Source: a bacterium
Lineage (GTDB): Bacteria > Pseudomonadota > Alphaproteobacteria > Acetobacterales > Acetobacteraceae
Direction of reading: 5' to 3'
Assembly (NCBI GenBank): GCA_026224825.1
Contig: JAMFRO010000008.1
Coordinates: forward strand, 106,209-170,208
DNA length: 64,000 nt
The first letter of the stretch is position 1. The number at the start of each line of letters is the position of its first letter. Positions 27,042 to 37,781 of the stretch are shown in pieces. A program made the position numbers and the translations under genes. The notes below the pieces were generated by a model. It had not been told where the DNA came from. It did no database searches and saw only the letters and a list, made by a program, of their open reading frames with translations.

Positions 27042-29486
27042 TCACACCTTGATCCGTTCCATTTTGGCATCGTGGAGCGGGGCGAGGTGTAGCCGCGCCG
27101 CCACGCGCTCGCCCGCCACCTCCAGCTCGTAAGCGCCGGAGTGCAGGTACGCCGTGTCCACCCCGCCGGCGTTGCGAACGTAGCCGATGCCGATGGGTTT
27201 TTGCAGCGTATAGCCGAAGCCGCCGGAGGAGAGCCAACCCACGCGCTCGCCATCGCGGAAAATGGTTTCGCGGCCGAGGAGGATGGTGTCGGGATCATCG
27301 ACGGTGAAGCAGGCGAGCTGTTTTTTCACGCCGTCGCGCATTTGCGCTTCCAGCGCTTCGCGGCCGAGGAAGGGGATGGGTTTTTTCAGTTTCACCGCCC
27401 AGCCGAGCCCGGCTTCCAGCGGGGTGTGGTCGGGGCCGATGTCGGCCCCCCAGGCGCGGTAGAATTTTTCCAGGCGCAAGGTCTCGATGGCGCGATAGCC
27501 GGCGTTGGCGATGCTGTATTTTTGGCCGGATGCCCTGAGGTTTTCGTAGAGGGTTGCAGCAAACTCCACCGGCACATGCAGCTCCCAGCCCAGCTCACCC
27601 ACGTAAGTGACGCGCAGGGCCAGTACCGGGGCACCGGCGATGGAGAGGTGACGTGCCTGGCCGAAGGGGAAGGCCTCGTTGGACACATCATCGCGTGTGA
27701 GCGGGGCGAGGACGTCACGCGCGCGCGGGCCCATCAGGCTGAACACGGCGTTTTGCGAGGTGATATCGGTGAGATGGGCATCGAGCCCTTCGGGGATGTT
27801 GCGGCTGATCCAGTCGAAATCATGCGTGGCGAAGCCGGTGCCTGTGGTGATGTAGAATTCGTGCGCGGAAAGCCTTGCGATGGTGAGGTCGCATTCTATG
27901 CCGCCGCGCGCGTTCAGCATCTGCGTATAGGTGAGGCTGCCGGGCGGTTTTGCCACGTCATTGGCGCATATCCAGGAGAGCGCCGCCTCGGCATCGCGGC
28001 CGGTGAGCAAGAATTTGGCGAAGGAGGTCTGGTCGAACAACGCCACCGTTTTACGCGCGGCGTTGTGCTCGCGCGCTACGGCGGGGAACCAGTTGGGCTT
28101 GCCGTAGGTGTATTGGTCTTCTGGCACCTCGCTGGCTGCTGCAAACCAGTTGGGGCGCTCCCAGCCGAGCTTTTCGCCGAACACGGCGCCCTGGGATTTG
28201 AGCGTGGCATAGAGCGGGGAGCGGCGGAGCGGACGGGCGGCTGTGAATTCTTCCGATGGGTAGGCGATGGTGTAATGCCGTGCGTATGCCTGCAAGGTGC
28301 GGGTGCGGACAAAATCCACATCCGTATGGTTGCGGCCGAAGCGGCGGATGTCGACGGGCCAGAGATCGTAAGGTGCGGCACCGCCGGCCACCCATTCCGC
28401 CAGCACTTTGCCGGCCCCGCCGCCCGAGGCGATGCCGAAGGCGTTGAAGCCGGCGCCGACGAAGAAACCGCGTAATTCGGGGGCCTCGCCGAGGATGAAA
28501 TTGCCGTCGGGGGTGAAACTTTCCGGGCCGTTGATGAGCTGTTTGACGCCCGCCGTGGCGAGCGCGGGCACGCGGCCCAGGGCCAGCTCCATGGTGGGGG
28601 TGAAATGGTCGAAATCGGGTTGGAGGAGGGAAAATTCGAAGTTTTCGGGGAAGCCGCGTTCCGCCCAGGGGATGGGGTTGGGCTCGTAGCCGCCCATTAC
28701 GAGGCCGCCGACTTCCTCTTTGTAATAGGTCAGCCGGTCGGGGTCACGCAAAGTGGGCAGGTTGGGGGTGATGCCCTCGATGCGCTCGGTGATCATGTAT
28801 TGGTGCTGGATGGAGACCAAAGGCACGTTGACGCCGGCCATCGCACCTAGCTCGCGGGCCCAAAGACCTGCGCAGTTTATGGCCACCTCGCAGGCGATGC
28901 GGCCCTGGGCGGTGAGCACGGCGGTGACGCGGCCCTGGGCGGTTTCGATGCCGGTGACTGCCGTGTTCTCGAAGATTTTGGCGCCGGCCATGCGGGCACC
29001 TTTGGCCAGGGACTGGGTGATGTCGCTGGGGTTGGCCTGGCCGTCCGTGGGGAGGTACGCCGCACCTATGACGTCCGCGATGTCCATCAGCGGCCAGAGT
29101 TTTTGCGCCTCGGAGGGGGTGAGCAGGTGCATCTCCAGGCCGAAACTGCGGGCGGTGGTGGCCTGGCGTTTGACCTCCACCCAGCGCTCCGCATTGCAGG
29201 CCAGGCGCAGGCCGCCGTTCATTTTCCAGCCGGTGGCAAGGCCCGTCTCGGCCTCCAATGTGCGGTAGAGTTTTACGGAGTCTCCCAGGAGCTGGGTGAT
29301 GTTGGCGCTGCTGCGGAGCTGGCCGACGAGCCCGGCGGCATGCCAGGTGCTGCCGGAGGTGAGGCGGTGGCGCTCCAGCAGCACTACCTCCCAGCCCAGC
29401 TGCGCCAGGTGGTAGGCGGTGGAGCAACCGATGATGCCGCCGCCGATGATGACCGCCCGCGCCTGTGTGGGGAAATTTTGGGCCAT
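27042..29486 (-). CDS. Dimethylglycine/sarcosine dehydrogenase-like flavoprotein
   Basis: 814 residues. An N-terminal FAD-binding DAO domain (VIIGGGIIGCSTAYHLAQLGW, SGSTWHAAGLVGQL, in which the family's flavin-linked His lies) spans ~400 residues. A C-terminal aminomethyltransferase (GcvT-like) folate domain follows (ANDVAKPPGSLTYTQMLN..., VTYVGELGWELHVP, DIGPDHTPLEAGLGW). This architecture is that of dimethylglycine or sarcosine dehydrogenases, which pass the methyl group to THF. It would produce or compete for the substrate of soxBDAG 20 kb away. Monocistronic. Confidence 0.88.
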   Translation of the reverse strand: MAQNFPTQARAVIIGGGIIGCSTAYHLAQLGWEVVLLERHRLTSGSTWHAAGLVGQLRSSANITQLLGDSVKLYRTLEAETGLATGWKMNGGLRLACNAERWVEVKRQATTARSFGLEMHLLTPSEAQKLWPLMDIADVIGAAYLPTDGQANPSDITQSLAKGARMAGAKIFENTAVTGIETAQGRVTAVLTAQGRIACEVAINCAGLWARELGAMAGVNVPLVSIQHQYMITERIEGITPNLPTLRDPDRLTYYKEEVGGLVMGGYEPNPIPWAERGFPENFEFSLLQPDFDHFTPTMELALGRVPALATAGVKQLINGPESFTPDGNFILGEAPELRGFFVGAGFNAFGIASGGGAGKVLAEWVAGGAAPYDLWPVDIRRFGRNHTDVDFVRTRTLQAYARHYTIAYPSEEFTAARPLRRSPLYATLKSQGAVFGEKLGWERPNWFAAASEVPEDQYTYGKPNWFPAVAREHNAARKTVALFDQTSFAKFLLTGRDAEAALSWICANDVAKPPGSLTYTQMLNARGGIECDLTIARLSAHEFYITTGTGFATHDFDWISRNIPEGLDAHLTDITSQNAVFSLMGPRARDVLAPLTRDDVSNEAFPFGQARHLSIAGAPVLALRVTYVGELGWELHVPVEFAATLYENLRASGQKYSIANAGYRAIETLRLEKFYRAWGADIGPDHTPLEAGLGWAVKLKKPIPFLGREALEAQMRDGVKKQLACFTVDDPDTILLGRETIFRDGERVGWLSSGGFGYTLQKPIGIGYVRNAGGVDTAYLHSGAYELEVAGERVAARLHLAPLHDAKMERIKV

Positions 29487-29591
29487 TTTGCTCTCCGTCC
29501 GTCAATTCAACATAAAGCCACAAATAGCCACAAGATACCCCTCTTGCCAGTGTACCGCGCAGCTTTCACAAGCAAGGCAACGGAGGGTTTC

Positions 29592-30617
29592 ATGCGGGTT
29601 CTGCTGACGGGGCATCAGGGTTATATCGGCACGGTGATGGCGCCGATGCTGCTGGCGGCGGGGCATGAGGTGGTGGGGCTGGATACTGGGCTTTATCTGG
29701 GCTGCGATTTTTACGGCACCCCGGAGGTGCCGACACTGGTACGGGATGTGCGGGATGTGACGGTGGCGGATTTGCGCGGGTTTGATGCGGTGGTGCATCT
29801 GGCCGCACTTTCCAATGACCCGCTGGCGGATCTGAACCCGGATATTACTTATGATATCAACCATCGCGGTTCGGTACGCTTGGCGGAGGCGGCTAAGGCC
29901 GCTGGGGTGGAGCGGTTTTTGCTGGCGTCTTCCTGCTCCAATTATGGGGCGGCGGGGGATGCGGTGATTGATGAGACGGCGGCGCTGCAGCCGGTGACGG
30001 CTTATGGGAAGTCTAAGGTGTTGGCGGAGCGGGACATTTTGACTCTGAAGGATGCGCGGTTTTGCCCGGTGTTTTTGCGGCCTGCGACGGCTTATGGGGT
30101 TTCGCCAAGGTTGCGGTTGGATATTGTGCTGAATAATCTTGTGGCTTGTGCTGTGACGACCGGGTTGATCGTGCTGCAATCGGATGGCACGCCGTGGCGG
30201 CCGATTGTGCATGCGGCGGATATTTCGCGGGCTTTTATTGCGGCGCTGGCGGCTGATGCGGGGAAGGTTTCAGGCGAGGCCTTTAATGTTGGGCGGTCAG
30301 ACCAGAATTATCAGGTGATGGAGATTGCGCAGGCGGTGGCGCAGATTGTGCCGGGGTGCCGGATTGAGATTGCGCAGGGGGCTGGGCCGGATGCACGGTC
30401 TTACCGGGTTAGTTTTGATAAGATTGCACGGGTTATGCCGGATTTTCAGCCGGTGTTTGATGTGTTTTCGGGGGCGCGGGAGCTGTATGAGCGGTTTATC
30501 CAGGCGGGGCTGAGCCGGGAGGATTTTGAGGGGAGCCGGTATAAGAGGACGGGGACGGTGAAGGGGTTGATGGCGGCGGGGGTGCTGGATGCGGGGCTGA
30601 GGCGGGTTTCTGGTTGA
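29592..30617 (+). CDS. NAD-dependent nucleotide-sugar epimerase/dehydratase (SDR)
   Basis: 341 residues from MRVLLTGHQGYIG, preceded by CGGAGGG. It has the extended-SDR Rossmann motif TGHQGYIG, LAALSNDP, the catalytic SSCSNYG and YGKSK (Tyr-x-x-x-Lys), and a C-terminal substrate domain. The likely substrate is an NDP-sugar. The nearby rfbH gene suggests a CDP-deoxyhexose, but nothing in the sequence proves it. Confidence 0.8.
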   Translation: MRVLLTGHQGYIGTVMAPMLLAAGHEVVGLDTGLYLGCDFYGTPEVPTLVRDVRDVTVADLRGFDAVVHLAALSNDPLADLNPDITYDINHRGSVRLAEAAKAAGVERFLLASSCSNYGAAGDAVIDETAALQPVTAYGKSKVLAERDILTLKDARFCPVFLRPATAYGVSPRLRLDIVLNNLVACAVTTGLIVLQSDGTPWRPIVHAADISRAFIAALAADAGKVSGEAFNVGRSDQNYQVMEIAQAVAQIVPGCRIEIAQGAGPDARSYRVSFDKIARVMPDFQPVFDVFSGARELYERFIQAGLSREDFEGSRYKRTGTVKGLMAAGVLDAGLRRVSG

Positions 30618-30619
30618 CG

Positions 30620-30683
30620 GTTATTAGATGTTTGCATGACGTTATTAGATACTTGCACGACGTTATTAGATGTTTGTCATGAC
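30620..30683. repeat. Three tandem 21-22 nt repeats
   Basis: Units at 30620-30640, 30641-30661 and 30662-30683 share GTTATTAGAT...TTG...GAC with two or three changes each. The array begins two bases after the epimerase stop codon. Unit length and context do not fit CRISPR, since there are no spacers. Function unknown. Confidence 0.85.
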
Positions 30684-31009
30684 GGGACGGGCTTGATGGA
30701 CATGGTGAGGTGGGTGCGGCGGGCAGGAGGCGAGTGGGGTAGATTGCGCCCTGCGCAAGACATAATTGTTTCCTTGTTCGGTTGATCATTGGCCGTTTCC
30801 TCGCCCCGGCCGATTTCAGAATCGGCGCCACGCGGAGGGCGGGTCAAGGATCGGCGCAGCCCACCGCGATAGCGGCGCGAAGCGTCCTTGACGCGGCCGA
30901 GCACGGTGCGATGATACGGGTTAGTGGGGCTGATTGTCACGGTGGCGGATTGCGCTGCGCTTATCCACCCTACGCTTGCTTCGCTCCACCTTACGCACGT
31001 TATGCTCCG
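30684..31009. other. Intergenic region with degenerate palindromic sequence
   Basis: No gene is supported in this 326-bp stretch. It contains a GC-rich segment and, from about 30942, a degenerate repeat (GGCGGATTGCGCTGCGCTTATC and similar motifs) that reaches the end of the next minus-strand gene. The motif type recurs on the other side of that gene near 31950-32030. Confidence 0.5.
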
Positions 31010-31900
31010 CTACGGGGTGCGGGCGCTGCTTAAAGTAGCGCTCTGTTTGTTCTCAACAGGTTTTGAAAGCTCTTTTGCTTGACGAACAAGAGCTGCATTT
31101 TTTGATAGTTCAGATACTTTTGTTGTCCAAAAAACTGCGCGAATTTGATCTTTACGATCTGTACTTTTTTCGAGCTGCGCGGCCAGCCACAATTGACCGG
31201 CTGTATCCCCATCTTCGGCCGCTATGGTTTGCCAATAAAATTCATCTGCGCCTTTTACGGTTTGAAAGTATTTAGCCACACTACCCGCTGCGGCAGCATC
31301 CCCCAGAAGCGCGTTAACCACCAATACGGGTAGATTATCCTGATTAATAGTGCTCGGCATGTTCAGGGAAATGAGTGACGGACCTCCCGTTTCTAATTGT
31401 ACCGCCTCATTGGCCACCCGCTGGTTGGAGGCAAAGTAGCTTGCAACACCCTGCCAGTAATTGGTGCGTACCGGAAAACTTTTAAAAAGGTCAAAATTTG
31501 CCGCCCATTTTATCTGGGTTGAATCTGGATGCGAACCTGCTTGCTCCGCCCAGTACAAGCTTCGGAAATTGTTCTTTATCCCATCCTCATTGCTTGGCGA
31601 AGAAAAGTAGTTAAGCAAGAGATTGGAAAATCCGTTATCGTTGTAACTCCCACCATTCTCGGCGGCAATCTGAAGCCAATAATTCAATTTTGACTCGGCG
31701 TCCGGATCGCTTTGCCCCGGGCCAAATGAATAATACAACCATAATTCTCGCGCTGCACTCTGGTCCCCCAACAAAGCCGTTTGTTCAAACTCAATAAGAG
31801 CAGTCTTAGTCATTTCCGGCGGGGTTGAATTACTCCTTGCCATCGAAGGCATGAAGCAACCGAGAGCCGCGACTGTCAGCAGAAAAAAATTACGGTTCAT
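31010..31900 (-). CDS. Orphan exported protein, possibly Sel1/TPR-like helical repeats
   Basis: 296 residues from MNRNFFLLTVAALGCF. The signal peptide ends near SMARS. The mature part is helical and contains repeats of the kind ALIEFEQTALLGDQSAARELWLYY and FYWQTIAAEDGDTAGQLWLAAQLEKS, which recall Sel1-like motifs. It is AT-richer than surrounding genes and lies between palindromic repeats, so it was probably acquired horizontally. The last codons run into repeat-like sequence. Partner and function unknown. Confidence 0.6.
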   Translation of the reverse strand: MNRNFFLLTVAALGCFMPSMARSNSTPPEMTKTALIEFEQTALLGDQSAARELWLYYSFGPGQSDPDAESKLNYWLQIAAENGGSYNDNGFSNLLLNYFSSPSNEDGIKNNFRSLYWAEQAGSHPDSTQIKWAANFDLFKSFPVRTNYWQGVASYFASNQRVANEAVQLETGGPSLISLNMPSTINQDNLPVLVVNALLGDAAAAGSVAKYFQTVKGADEFYWQTIAAEDGDTAGQLWLAAQLEKSTDRKDQIRAVFWTTKVSELSKNAALVRQAKELSKPVENKQSATLSSARTP

Positions 31901-31995
31901 TATTGAGCTCCAAAAATCTGCGAACGACGACACAGAGCAAGTCATAGGACGAGCGGAGCGTAGCGGGATCCATCGATCTGCGCAACGAGCTGGGG

Positions 31996-32024
31996 GGATG
32001 GGTTACGCTTCGCTGCACCCATCC
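31996..32024. repeat. Short palindromic repeat between orphan gene and rfbH
   Basis: Arms GGATGGGT (31996-32003) and ACCCATCC (32017-32024) enclose a 13-nt loop, followed by CTACCCATTATGACGG just before the rfbH stop codon. It may also act as a weak terminator for rfbH on the minus strand. Confidence 0.5.
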
Positions 32025-32040
32025 TACCCATTATGACGGT

Positions 32041-33372
32041 TTAGAAGGCCGCGGATTTTATGAAGGCTTCTACTGTTTCTAGGATGTAGTTGCGGCGGGT
32101 GTCATCGATGCCGGGGTAGACGCCTAGCCAGAAGGTGTTGGTCATTACTAGGTCGGCGTTGGGGGTTTCGCCGTGGACGCGGAAGTTGCGGGTTTTCATG
32201 TAGGGTTGGCGGATGAGGTTGCCGCCGAAGAGGTAGCGGGTGCCGATGCGGGCGCGGTTTAGGTGTTGGACTAGGGCGTCGCGCGTAAACGGTGCTTCGG
32301 GGCGGACTGTTAGGGGGAAGCCGAACCAGGATGGGTCGCTGCCTGGGGTGGGTTCGGGTAATACGAAGAATTCTTCCCATTTCTTGAAGCCTTTGTAGAG
32401 CTCGCGGAAGTTTTCTTTTCGGGCTTGGATGAAACCTTCCAGGCGGTCTAGTTGGGCTAGGCCGATTGATGCCTGCATGTCGGTCATTTTTAGGTTGTAG
32501 CCGAGATGGGAGTAGGTGAATTTGTGGTCGTAGCCGTGTGGCAGGCCGCCTAGTTGCCAGCCGAAGCGTTGTTTGCAGGTGTTGTCCTGGCCGGGGGCGC
32601 ACCAGCAGTCGCGGCCCCAGTCTCGGATGGATTCCAGGGCGCGTTTGAAGGTGGAGGATTTTGTGAAGACGGCGCCGCCTTCGCCGGTGGTGATGTGGTG
32701 GGCGGGGTAGAAGCTTAGGGTGGAGACATCGCCGAAGCTCCCCAGTTGTTGGCCTTTGTAGGTGCCTCCTAAAGCGTCGCAGCAATCTTCTACGACGCGG
32801 AGATTGTGTTTGCGGGCGAGGGACATGACTGTATCGAGGTCGAACGGATTGCCTAGGGTGTGGGCGATGACGATGGCGCGGGTTTTTGGCGTGATGGCGG
32901 CTTCGATGAGGTCGGCGCGGATGTTGTAGGTGGGGAGCTCGGCATCGATGAAGACGGGGACGAGGTTGTTTTGCAGGATGGGGTTTACGGTGGTGGGGAA
33001 GCCGGTGGCGCAGGTGATGACCTCGTCGCCGGGCTGGAGGGCGTCTGACCCGTGCAGATGGCTGGTGAGGGCGGAGACGGCGAGGAGGTTGGCCGACGAG
33101 CCGGAGTTGCAGGTGAGGAGGTAGCGGGTGCCGAGGGTTTTTGCGAGGCGGTCCTCGAATGCATCGTTGAAGCGGCCGGTGGTGAGCCAGAAGTCGAGGG
33201 CGGAATCGACCAGGCTTACGACTTCCTCCGGGCCGAACACCTTGCCGTTGACGGGGACGGGGGAGCGGGCGGGGTCGAAGGGTTTTGGGCCGTGAGCCAG
33301 CTCGGCGTAGCGGGCGGAGAGGCGCAGGATTTTTTCGCGCAACTGCGCGGCATCGAGGTCCATATCGTTCAT
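32041..33372 (-). CDS. rfbH: RfbH-type CDP-4-keto-6-deoxyglucose 3-dehydrase (E1)
   Basis: 443 residues from MNDMDLDAAQ. It has the DegT/DnrJ aminotransferase fold, but the PLP-lysine position reads His (FYPAHHITTGEGG, His225), as in E1/ColD 3-dehydrases that use PMP without forming a lysine aldimine. Cys residues at about 197/198, 256, 258 and 266 (CWCAPGQDNTC) match the [2Fe-2S] ligand set of E1. The product is a CDP-3,6-dideoxyhexose precursor for O-antigen. The E3 reductase, rfbF and rfbG are not in the window. Confidence 0.9.
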   Translation of the reverse strand: MNDMDLDAAQLREKILRLSARYAELAHGPKPFDPARSPVPVNGKVFGPEEVVSLVDSALDFWLTTGRFNDAFEDRLAKTLGTRYLLTCNSGSSANLLAVSALTSHLHGSDALQPGDEVITCATGFPTTVNPILQNNLVPVFIDAELPTYNIRADLIEAAITPKTRAIVIAHTLGNPFDLDTVMSLARKHNLRVVEDCCDALGGTYKGQQLGSFGDVSTLSFYPAHHITTGEGGAVFTKSSTFKRALESIRDWGRDCWCAPGQDNTCKQRFGWQLGGLPHGYDHKFTYSHLGYNLKMTDMQASIGLAQLDRLEGFIQARKENFRELYKGFKKWEEFFVLPEPTPGSDPSWFGFPLTVRPEAPFTRDALVQHLNRARIGTRYLFGGNLIRQPYMKTRNFRVHGETPNADLVMTNTFWLGVYPGIDDTRRNYILETVEAFIKSAAF

Positions 33373-33467
33373 GCGTGCTCTCCTGCGCGGCCGGGGCGTC
33401 CCAGGCTGCTTCATAAGTCTACTCTGGCGGCCGTCAAGCGGGTGTGGCGTCCGGGGGCATGGGAGGG

Positions 33468-33495
33468 AGAGATCCCCGCTTTCGCGGGGATGACG
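33468..33495. repeat. Dispersed palindromic repeat (family B)
   Basis: AGAGATCCCCGCTTTCGCGGGGATGACG, a palindrome centred on CCCCGC/GCGGGG, lies upstream of rfbH. Further copies are at 33948, 39046 and 44879. When read in one minus-strand frame the element encodes HPRESGDL, a tell-tale of repeat read-through. Confidence 0.85.
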
Positions 33496-33545
33496 AGGGG
33501 CGGGGATGACGGGGGGAAGCGCGCGAAGCAGGTTGGAGACAGCCG

Positions 33546-33833
33546 CTAGAAGCCGGTGCGTTCCTTGCCGGTAGCATAGAGGGGCGGTTGGGCGAAAGCG
33601 GCGGTGATGTAGTCGCCGATGATGCCGAGGGAGGCGAGCTGGATGGCGGCGAGGAAACATAGGCCGATGATCAGGGGCAGGTTGCCTAGGGCGAGGCTGG
33701 GCCAGAAGAGGGTTTTGCAGGCGAGTGTGGCCGCGCCGGCGAGCAGGGCGCCGACGGCGGCTGCGCTGCCGGCGGCGGTGACCGCGCGCAGCTTGGGGTT
33801 GGTTAGACCGGTGATGAAGGTCAGTTTGGCCAT
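33546..33833 (-). CDS. Two-TM membrane protein resembling the C-terminus of a GtrB/DPM-type glycosyltransferase
   Basis: 95 residues with two hydrophobic segments (about 17-42 and 50-75) and a C-terminus (IQLASLGIIGDYITAAF...PPLYATGKERTGF) like the end of polyprenyl-phosphate GT2 glycosyltransferases. In those, LGILGEYIGRIY..RPLY..GF follows the last helix. The catalytic GT-A domain is absent, so it is either a remnant or a stand-alone membrane domain. It has its own ATG, lies 173 bp upstream of rfbH on the same strand and is flanked by family B repeats. Confidence 0.6.
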   Translation of the reverse strand: MAKLTFITGLTNPKLRAVTAAGSAAAVGALLAGAATLACKTLFWPSLALGNLPLIIGLCFLAAIQLASLGIIGDYITAAFAQPPLYATGKERTGF

Positions 33834-33947
33834 TCTGCTTTGTCTTTAGTCATGGCGGGGGGGCGGATGCCAGTGTCAAATGCGGGGCGGGCGGTCAATT
33901 TTGTATGATCGGGAGGGGTGGGGGTGATTCCCTTGGGCTGGGGAGTG

Positions 33948-34000
33948 AGAGATCCCCGCCTTCGCGGGGATGACGAGAGGGGGGCGGGGATGACGAGAGG
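33948..34000. repeat. Family B repeat with partial duplication
   Basis: A full copy (33948-33975, GAGATCCCCGCCTTCGCGGGGATGACG) is followed directly by the fragment GGCGGGGATGACGAGAGG. It lies in the ~200-bp gap between the small membrane protein gene and ppc. No gene is seen there. Confidence 0.8.
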
Positions 34001-34032
34001 GGGCGGGAGGGTGTTGGCGTTGGAATGGGGTC

Positions 34033-36831
<2,799 letters not shown>

Positions 36832-36877
36832 GGGGGTAGTGAAACGCCGATTGCGTTGAGGGGCAAGTGGTTTTTGC

Positions 36878-36924
36878 GTCGCAGCGAAGCGCGCAGGGAG
36901 GTCGCAGCGAAGCGCGCCAGGGGA
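36878..36924. repeat. Two tandem 23-24 nt repeats between ppc and hydroxylase gene
   Basis: Units GTCGCAGCGAAGCGCGCAGG (first 20 nt) begin at 36878 and 36901 with one added base in the second copy. They lie in the 170-bp gap between the divergent ppc and hydroxylase genes, so they could affect the promoter area of either. Confidence 0.8.
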
Positions 36925-37001
36925 GCGCAGCGGTAATGTTGCTGGATGTTTGCCAGTGTTTCATCCGGCTGCTATCGGCATGGTGGTATTTGGGGCAAAA
37001 A

Positions 37002-37781
37002 ATGACGGAAAGACTGGTTTTGGGGCGGGGCTGGCGTGGCCGCAGCTATGATCTGGGGCGGATGAGCCTGCCGGATTTATGGCGGGCTTATCTGACGTAT
37101 CCGGCGATCAATCTTTATGCCGTGCTAGCTTTGGCGGCGGGCGGGGCGGCGCTGGTTTATGCGCGGCATTGGTGGCTGCTGGTGCTGCCGGTGGCGGCGG
37201 TGTTTCCGGTGTATCCGCTGGTTTGGTATGGGCTGCACCGCTATGTGCTGCATGGGCGCTGGTTGTACCGGATGAAATGGTCGGCGGCGTTGTGGAAGCG
37301 GATCCATTTCGACCATCATCAGGACCCGCATAAATTGGAGGTGCTGTTTGGCGCGCCTTACAATACCGTGCCGACCATGGCGTTGATTACCGGGCCCATT
37401 GGGTATGTGTTTGCCGGTTGGCCGGGGGCGGGGGCGGCGTTTGCCACGGCGCTGGTGACGACGTGTGTTTATGAGTTTATTCATTGCATTCAGCATTTGA
37501 ATTATAAGCCGAAGAATGCGCTGTTGCAGAAGTTGAAGCGGGACCATCTGGTGCATCATTTTCATAATGAGAATGGCAATTATGGGATTGTGAGTTTTAC
37601 GCCGGATGTTTTGTTCCGGACTCATTATGGTACATTGCGCAACTGGCCGAAGAGCCCGAGCGTGTTCAATTTGGGTTATGATCTGGATGAGGCGGCAATT
37701 TACCCCTGGGTGATGCAGCTTACCGGCAGCCCGCCACGCGACAGGCCCGCACGGCATGATGGACAGGAGAGCGGCATTTGA
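37002..37781 (+). CDS. Fatty-acid hydroxylase / sterol desaturase family membrane enzyme
   Basis: About 259 residues from MTERLVLGRG. Two or three hydrophobic segments lie near residues 35-75 and 120-155, and the di-iron His clusters are HRYVLH, HFDHHQDPH, HCIQH and HLVHHFH. Family members hydroxylate or desaturate lipid chains, including sphingoid bases and ceramide acyl chains. The last codons overlap the TTG start of the ceramide synthase-like gene (TTGA), which suggests that the substrate is a sphingolipid. Confidence 0.82.
   Translation: MTERLVLGRGWRGRSYDLGRMSLPDLWRAYLTYPAINLYAVLALAAGGAALVYARHWWLLVLPVAAVFPVYPLVWYGLHRYVLHGRWLYRMKWSAALWKRIHFDHHQDPHKLEVLFGAPYNTVPTMALITGPIGYVFAGWPGAGAAFATALVTTCVYEFIHCIQHLNYKPKNALLQKLKRDHLVHHFHNENGNYGIVSFTPDVLFRTHYGTLRNWPKSPSVFNLGYDLDEAAIYPWVMQLTGSPPRDRPARHDGQESGI

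Noticed and set aside
33373..33660. Extended N-terminus of RfbH (about 96 extra residues)
   Set aside because: The extra part is translated family B repeat (HPRESGDL) and low-complexity sequence. Homologues start at MNDMDLD (33372).
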